From the NCBI RefSeq assembly GCF_001649575.2, contig NC_051434.1, positions 11,564,761 to 11,628,760 on the forward strand: 64,000 nt of DNA. Direction: 5' to 3'. The position numbers and the translations under genes are program-made. Origin of the DNA: Kryptolebias marmoratus. Lineage: Eukaryota; Chordata; Actinopteri; Cyprinodontiformes; Rivulidae. Below, in pieces: positions 58,021 through 64,000 of the stretch; position 1 is the first letter of the stretch; every line of letters begins with the position of its first letter. The notes under the pieces were generated by a model. It worked only from the letters and a program-made list of their open reading frames with translations. It did no database searches and was not told the origin of the DNA.

Positions 58021-58860
58021 GTTGCTTTAAACTTCAGTCATCCAATCTGCAGCAGAATAAGCTGTTTGGCAGAGAAAACTTGGCAAGTTTTTCCAGGACA
58101 CAACTCATGAACTCAACTCTGCTGCTCAACCCATAAATTAAGTTTCCTTGCAAAGGTGGCTCCGTTTGAGGGGAAATTAACAGTCTTTTCATCAGCAAAA
58201 GCTTTATTGCCAAGAAGCATCGTTACAACAGTGAAATAATCAAGCAAACATGAATTTTATTACTTGTGTCTTAGTGTGAACGAGTTATTTTTGTTGATTT
58301 TACACTTTCCAAAGTGAAAGTATTTTGTTGTTTCATTTCTTTTTTGTAAAAACTCAATAAAAAGGAAGAAAAAAAACTACACTGACTTTTTTTCCTGTAA
58401 CTCATCTAGGTCTGTTTAATAAAAGTGTAGTTGTATTTTCTGACCGCTAGGTGGCAGCAAACGCCCTTAAATTAAAATAACTTTAAGAATTTATTTTCAC
58501 TGTGGGGCAACAAATGTGAGATTTATGGGGTCTTAGTTTGTTGTTTCAGATATTCACATGTTTAAAGTGGTCTTGAAGCCTTTGTTTCTGCTTATAGGTA
58601 AAGTTTTCTCTCTCTTTTTTTGGTCTTCTCTCCCCGGGTCGCGGATATCACACATCTTCTTCCTGTCTGAGGCGAAAGTGTGGCATTCCGCCCTGCAGCG
58701 CATCACGCAGCTCCGCGTCTGCAGGGGACGGTTTTTAGAGGGAGGGGGGCTGTTTATGTTTACATCCACTGCGGGGCGTCTGTTTGAAACCGACTGAGCT
58801 TTAATTAGATATTTTATTTATTTTATTTTTTACATTAAAATTTCGCCTTTTTTTTTTTTT
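58021..58860. other. spacer between the sestrin and the CpG block at 59 kb
   Basis: AT-rich sequence with no recognised exon. AATAAA-like strings occur at 58355 and 58419, but no gene body precedes them. A CpG-containing stretch begins near 58630. Confidence 0.5.
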
Positions 58861-59102
58861 GTTCGGGCGCATTTCCTCCACGTGTGACGTCGGTTCACCC
58901 CCCTCCTCCTCCTCCTGAAGGTCACAGGTCAGCCGCACGCGCTCCTTCCTCCTGGGCCGGCCCCGTCTCAGTGCGCGAGTTGAGGTGCGGACCTCCTCCT
59001 CCTCCCTCTCCTATTCTTCTTCTTTTTTTTAAAACCTCTCCTCTCTTTCGGCGGCGCAGCTTCTCTCTGAAGTCACCGACGGCTCAGCAACATCCTCTCC
59101 AG
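58861..59102 (+). other. CpG-rich probable noncoding first exon of a downstream gene
   Basis: GC- and CpG-rich sequence starts after a T-tract at 58860. It contains CACGTGTGACGTCGG at 58879, CTCCTCCTCCTCC runs, TTTCGGCGGCGCAGC, and ends CATCCTCTCCAG before a GTAGGA donor at 59103. There is no in-frame ATG with a convincing coding run before the donor, so it would be a 5' UTR exon. The gene it belongs to would lie beyond the window. Evidence is composition and one donor only. Confidence 0.35.
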
Positions 59103-59482
59103 GTAGGAGCTCATTCCGCTTATTTCGGGTTAAAAGAAGAACCTCACAGGAAGTTTCCTGAACCACATTTTTAACCTCTAACCTAAAGAGAGAAAAAAAA
59201 TAACGCAGATATTTCACCTTGTTGCCTAAGTTGCCACTTAGGCGCGATTTTCTCGAAAGAAAACGTGACTTTAAGGAGGGGGAAAATGCTTCAAAGTGTC
59301 TAAAACTAAAACCAGGATCCTCATCCTTACCTTAAAATGGGTTTTCAAAGATCTGGTGGCTTCATTTTTTTTATTTTTAAATGAAAGTTGAGAAACTCAG
59401 CCTGTTTAAATAAAAGGGAAGTTTGTCTTTAGCTGCCTGTGTGAGAAGTTGGTGAAGTGTGTTTTTTTTATCAGTACTTCAC

Positions 59483-59631
59483 CAGACAGACAGACAGAAA
59501 CAGACAGGCAGACAGACAGAGACAGACAGACAGACAGACAGATAGACAGACAGAGACAGACAGACAGACAGATAGACAGACAGGCAGACAGAGACAGAGA
59601 CAGAGACAGACAGACAGACAGACAGACAGAT
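59483..59631. repeat. (AGAC)n tetranucleotide microsatellite
   Basis: About 150 bases of CAGA/GACA units with interspersed GATA, GGCA and GAGA variants. The other strand gives a Cys/Leu/Ser-rich ORF that is an artefact of the repeat. Confidence 0.95.
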
Positions 59632-60662
59632 ACCACAGAAACTGCTGTTTAGAAATCAGTCCACGCTGCAGTAATAGAAGATAAACAACTTGTGTGAAAA
59701 CATTAAAGATTAGAGCCCAAAAAAAGGTCTTGTCAGTCCTTGAGTTAGTTTAGACGCAGCTGATTGAACTGATTCTCATTATGTCACTTTCTGATGAATT
59801 TTGAAGCCTTTCAGCGTCCTTTAGTGTGTGTGTGTGTGTGATGGCGATCCGTCCGGCTACACGTCTGCAGGAAGCCAGCCTGAGGAAAAAGGCAGGCCGG
59901 CCTGTTTCCTCCACATCCATCAGAGGTGGCCTCGTTCCCCTGAGCTCCAGTCCCTGACAGAAATCTGTCCTTTCTTTCTGTCTTTGTAATCTGGGGAGGA
60001 GAAGTTTGTTTCGCAATGCTAGAAATTTTAAGCGGAGCTGTGTAGAAATGATGAGCGTTAGATGGTGGAAGGAACAGCAGACGTGGGGGGAAAAACCACG
60101 ATTGGCCCGTCCAAGGTTGGACTCCCATCACTTCCTGTTTCTCGACAAGCTCGGTTCCCGTCTCTGGCCTCGGGGCAAAGCAGGAAGGAAAGGGACGGGG
60201 ATTTGGTTTCTGCTGGTTGTGACCAGTTGAGCGCTCGTTCAGGATGGAGTCCTACACCTGCTCTAAGTCACGCCACAGAGGTGGGCCTTGATTTCCTGCC
60301 GCCTTTAAAAAAAGAAAACGGGGTTAAAAGGAGCAACAATCTGGTGACGCTGCCACTTTTCCACTGTTCCCTTCCAGCTATGCCTCCATCTTCTTTCTGC
60401 TGTGTGTGTGTGTGTGTGTTCAGTGACAGCTTGCTTCCCATTGTCCTATCGCTCCTGCCCCACTCACACTCTGCATCCTGTTGAGTTTCCTGCTCATGAG
60501 GCCCGGTTGGACACAGAGGAGTGGGAAGAACACGGGGCGGGGGGGAGTGAAGGTGAGCGAGCGCCCCTCTCTCCACGCTGGATTTGATTTAAAATCACTC
60601 CAAAACACAAACTCAACAGATTTGAGGGATTTTGTGCTCATCGAGAAGGAAACCGCAGTCAG

Positions 60663-60664
<2 letters not shown>

Positions 60665-60705
<41 letters not shown>
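60665..60705. repeat. (CA)n microsatellite
   Basis: An uninterrupted CA tract of about 20 units, with a TG tract at about 60402-60420 some 250 bases before it. Confidence 0.95.
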
Positions 60706-60707
<2 letters not shown>

Positions 60708-62189
60708 CGGGGGAGCCGCTTATCTTGCAGCTTCCCTGAGCAGGAAAGGGCGTGTCACCTGGAGCTGGATGTTTGTGAGTGCGACGACGGCGACGGAGGG
60801 CGATGTTATTGTGATTTTAGAGGAATGCGCAGAAGGCTGGCAGGCGCTTTTCAGGTCAGAGCAAAGTCGCTTCCTTTTATTGTTCGTGGCGAACAAAACA
60901 CGGCAGTGCCGTGGAAAACGCCCCCCCCCACTGCTGAACTTCTCTGAAAATCTCCTGTTCACACACCTGTGCTTTACGGCGGAGCGTGAACGTCATCCAC
61001 CCGTCATAACCCGCCCTGTTCATCAGGCAGGTAGCTGTCATAAACACACCCGACCGGAGAACACGTTGGGCACCACCTGGACTGACTCATTGTAAGTTTT
61101 CCAATAAAACTGGAAGCTTTCAGGCGTTATTTGCGCATGTAACACATGTGGCAGCTTACAGGGAATATTTAAACATCTATTAAGATTTGTGATTTCTTCT
61201 TATAGTCGTATTGCATCAGAGGCCTTTAAAAGGGCCTCTTTCTGTGGAGTTTTTGTCGTAGATTGAATTTTAGACCGAAATTGTTGAAAGTTTTTTGTCT
61301 TAATATCTGTTGGATCAGCTGACTGATGAGTCAAAACGCAACTTTTGGTGATTTCATCACCATTTCTGTCATTGCCAAAATGTGAGTCATTGTGGCTGCA
61401 GCGCCGTGTCATCGATGGCATCTTCAGGTGTAGAAACTAAACTAAAACCAGACAGATTGAGCCTCACCTGTCGGAACAGCAGCGGTTCCCAAACCTTCCC
61501 AAAAAGGACGCGTGCCACAGGCTCGTGAGCAGGTTCCAACGTTCTGCTTCTAACCCTGTGAAGCGAGGACACAAACAACCGAACAACCACAATGCCACGT
61601 TTTGAATTTGTTTCTGAGAGCTGAATATGGAGAAAATATGTCATAAGTCCTCGTGTCTCTGCGGAGCGTTTGGCCATGAAGCGTGATTAAAGGGAGCGAT
61701 AAACAGACGAAAAACGATAAAAATAAGACGAGTGAAGACGACCTCAAGAAGAGTTTCTCAAAGCTCAGAATCTATAAATTGATGAGATATTTTCAGACTT
61801 TGTTTTTTTAATTAACACGAATTAGGAGGGGGGGAAATAAAAAGGTCGTTTCGTTTTGTGGGTTTTATCTCTGCATTCTTAAAGAGCTCTCAGAAACTAT
61901 TTCCGCCCTGAGCGTTACTTTCTTTACTCGCAGTATCACGTTTACTTCCTGGCATCGAGCAGGCCGCGCCGCTCCGTTTGTTGTCTGCTGAGTAAACGAT
62001 CAACACGTCTGAACCCTCGTCGACGAGCTGCGATGCCTTTCATTTAGACGCTCGCTCTGCGCCGGATCGGCGCAGCTGTGCGATAACTTCTCGCTTCTGA
62101 TCCAGTTCAGGTCGATTAACAAAAATTGAAACCAGGATTTTTAATGTGTTCGCTCCGCAGAAAGCAGCTACTTACTGGAAGCAAGTTAT

Positions 62190-62300
62190 ACATGTTAGAA
62201 GCAGAAAAACAAAACGATGAAGGGCCAAAGAAAGTTTAGGAATCGAACTCGGGTCTTCTTTGTGACTTGGTTAACAACACAGACCTGAAACGTGACGCCT
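62190..62300 (-). mobile_element. tRNA-derived SINE, copy 1
   Basis: On the minus strand, CACAAAGAAGACCCGAGTTCGATTCC resembles a tRNA T-arm (with its GGTTCGA-like box B), preceded by a D-arm-like GTTGTTAACC. The flank below it aligns with copy 2 (AAACAAAACGATGA against AAATAAAACAATTG). Too diverged to be a functional tRNA. Confidence 0.45.
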
Positions 62301-62569
62301 GCTGAGGTCATCCACCGCTCCAGTCCTCAGGCAGACTTTCAATTTCCTAAAAGTTACGGCAGAAAAACGTCTTATCTTTTTTATTTTTTTTTCACAGGAA
62401 ATGTAACGGAACTTGTGCGGTTAGCTGCTGTTCAGGCAGCGTTGAACCGCGAGGTGATGAGAATACTATCTTGTTCCAAATGTTTGATTTCACGGAGAAG
62501 TGGAAGTAAATAAAACACGTGACGTGTCATTTGTTGACGGTGGCCTCTTGCAAGAAGCAAAGCGTTTAA

Positions 62570-62690
62570 GCTAGCGGTAGAGAAAATAAAACAATTGACA
62601 TCTAAAGGAAATGAGCGAGAAATCAAACCCGGGTCTCCCACATGAAAGGCAGGAGCTCTAACCACCGCAGCGACACGGAGGGTGGGCTTA
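62570..62690 (-). mobile_element. tRNA-Glu-like SINE head or tRNA pseudogene, copy 2
   Basis: The minus strand reads GCGGTGGTTAGAGCTCC, then a 5-bp anticodon stem CCTGC/GTGGG enclosing CTTTCAT (anticodon TTC, Glu), then GACCCGGGTTTGATTTCT. The T-stem has a mismatch and the acceptor stem does not pair well. It shares its lower flank with copy 1, so a SINE is more likely than a tRNA gene. Confidence 0.5.
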
Positions 62691-63319
62691 CTGGAAGGTA
62701 TTTATCCACGCCATTTCCACCTCCTGTGTGCTAATCGTGATGGAGCGTACCACTGTTAGAAGGATGACGGGGGGCACATCATTTTTGAAAGGCATAAATG
62801 TATTGTTGTGCCTAAATAAATGGAGTATTTACTTTCTGTTTGTTATATTGCTTAAAAATATAGTTTCCTCAAGTGTTTTTCCAAAATTGAGGTGGGCCGG
62901 ACCCCCCTGACCCCCCCTGAGGTTTACGCCCATGGTTGTAGATGTTCAGCCAATAATGAATTTGTTAAAATTTGTCCAGCGGTGCATTAGATATTCCGCT
63001 AACCGATGCAGACCTCCGGTTGTCCACCAGCCGAAGACTTGCCTCTTTAGTAAAAGTGTTTCTTTTCAGTCCGGCCGTTTACAGTCAAGCCAGCAAGTTG
63101 TGAAGCGAGTTGTCTTCACACCACCAAGCAGGGGTGTGTGAGCGAAATGAGCAACGAGAATCGCCAAATGCCAAAAGGTCGTGAATACTTTGATGTCAGA
63201 AATATATTAACCACCAGTGTTGCAGTGAAGCTTATCACAAAGCAGCATCACTTCTCCTCAGCAGAGGAAGTAGTGTGTGTGTTTCACATGTTATTCTGAT
63301 AAGGTATTTGTATACCTGC

Positions 63320-63327
63320 TATAAAAG
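63320..63327 (+). promoter_or_regulatory. TATAAAAG box of a possible promoter
   Basis: TATAAAAG, with a GTGAGG splice-donor-like sequence about 30 bases on at 63355. This could be a short first exon of an unseen gene. No other promoter evidence is present. Confidence 0.2.
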
Positions 63328-63759
63328 TCTGCTGTGACAGCCAGGAGTCAGTCGGTGAGGTGAGGTTGACTTCTACCACCACAACAAAAACAAAAACGCT
63401 CCCCTGAGCTGAGCTAAGCACGAGCTGAACGTCGTTTTGGATGTTTTAAACTCCTCCGCTCAGCTGGTTCTGCAGCACGAGCACAGGGACGCAGAAAAGG
63501 AGCAACACGTGAGCTCTGCTCCAGTTCGACTGTGAAACCCCCACTTTACCACTCACCAGACACCACCCCCCACCCACCCACACACACACACACACTAGGT
63601 CTAGCGCTAGTACACCTCTGATGGTTTTAGCAGGTTGAAACGTAAACAAAAGTCGTTAATAACGGAGGCAGCAGAAGTGTGGGAACGTGTTAACGTCCCG
63701 GAACTCGCTTGTGTGACGTCTTTGGTTAAAACATCCGTATGAGCTGCTGGTGTCAGCCT

Positions 63760-64000
63760 CGTGGGTCCGTTAGCGAAATATCTCGTGAAGAAGTGGACAG
63801 ACTTCAGTGAAAATGTCAGAAAGCGACGACTGGATGAACGCGTGCAGCTCACTGACGTTTGGAGTCAGCCCCGATTCAAGATGGCTGCCACAGCTAATCA
63901 TCCCCAGCTGATGGCTACAACTTAGTCGGGTTTTCACAGATACGGAGCTGCATTTTGGTGTGGTAGTAGCTGAGAGTCATCCCGAACATATCGCTCAGAA
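63760..64000 (+). repeat. main repeat family, copy 5 (cut by window end)
   Basis: Contains GTTAGCGAAATATCTCGTGA, GGAGTCAGCCCCGATTCAAG, ATGGCTGCCACAGCTAATCA, and TTTTGGTGTGGTAGTAGCTG, in the same order as the copies in nobox introns. Confidence 0.8.

Larger units (their letters stand above)
59103..64000. other. intron or intergenic tail of the window
   Basis: No coding exon was recognised. Holds an AGAC microsatellite, TG and CA tracts, two tRNA-derived SINE copies, a C-rich GGACCCCCCTGACCCCCCCT stretch at 62901 that may be a transposon end, a TATA-like element at 63320 and a main-family repeat copy at the right edge. Confidence 0.5.

Noticed and set aside
59406..59684. Overlapping ORFs rich in Cys/Leu/Ser or Asp/Arg/Gln/Thr
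   Set aside because: Produced by the (AGAC)n microsatellite in all frames.
1..64000. CRISPR arrays, operons, prophage, or bacterial-type systems
   Set aside because: Intron-rich vertebrate genes and fish repeats throughout; no direct-repeat/spacer array or compact gene cluster is present.

Overview
The window is nuclear DNA of a bony fish, probably a percomorph teleost. It has spliced vertebrate genes with GT-AG introns, dense (TG)n/(CA)n microsatellites, and remnants of fish-type LINE, Tc1, hAT and tRNA-SINE elements. Four protein-coding genes can be reconstructed exon by exon, all on the + strand: syndecan-3 (sdc3, 5' end missing), the oocyte homeobox gene nobox, matrilin-1 (matn1), and a sestrin that is probably sesn2. 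Splice phases agree through all four models. nobox, matn1 and the sestrin have complete reading frames of 749, 491 and 558 codons.

Layout. 1-5.86 kb is probably sdc3 intron 1; no signal-peptide exon is visible, and it carries an RTE-type LINE fragment. 5.86-16.2 kb holds sdc3 coding exons 2-5 and a long microsatellite-rich 3' UTR. 16.2-23.0 kb is a gene-free spacer with interspersed repeats and a TTTTAGC-type minisatellite. 23.0-35.5 kb is nobox, with a 34-nt first coding exon behind a cluster of CCAAT boxes. 35.5-42.2 kb is a spacer with one unexplained minus-strand ORF. 42.2-46.85 kb is matn1. 47.6-57.4 kb is the sestrin. 57.4-64 kb holds a decayed Tc1 transposase, a CpG-rich probable first exon at 59 kb, large microsatellites, two tRNA-derived SINEs and a copy of the window's main repeat family.

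The genes do unrelated jobs: heparan-sulfate co-receptor, oocyte transcription factor, cartilage matrix adaptor, and stress/leucine sensor upstream of TORC1. What links them is conserved synteny. SDC3, MATN1 and SESN2 all lie on human 1p35, while human NOBOX is on chromosome 7.

Most notable findings: (1) a frame-preserving 54-nt candidate cassette exon in sdc3 that would add a second transmembrane-like segment resembling the first half of the canonical one; (2) a 72-codon Glu/Arg repeat inside the syndecan ectodomain; (3) a 115-nt U12-type AT-AC intron at the end of matn1 with a perfect 5' site; (4) an Arg at the position of a leucine-pocket Thr in the sestrin, plus a GC-AG intron. I see no operon-like, CRISPR, viral or otherwise wholly new system. 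Family assignments are from recognition of the sequence, not from searches.
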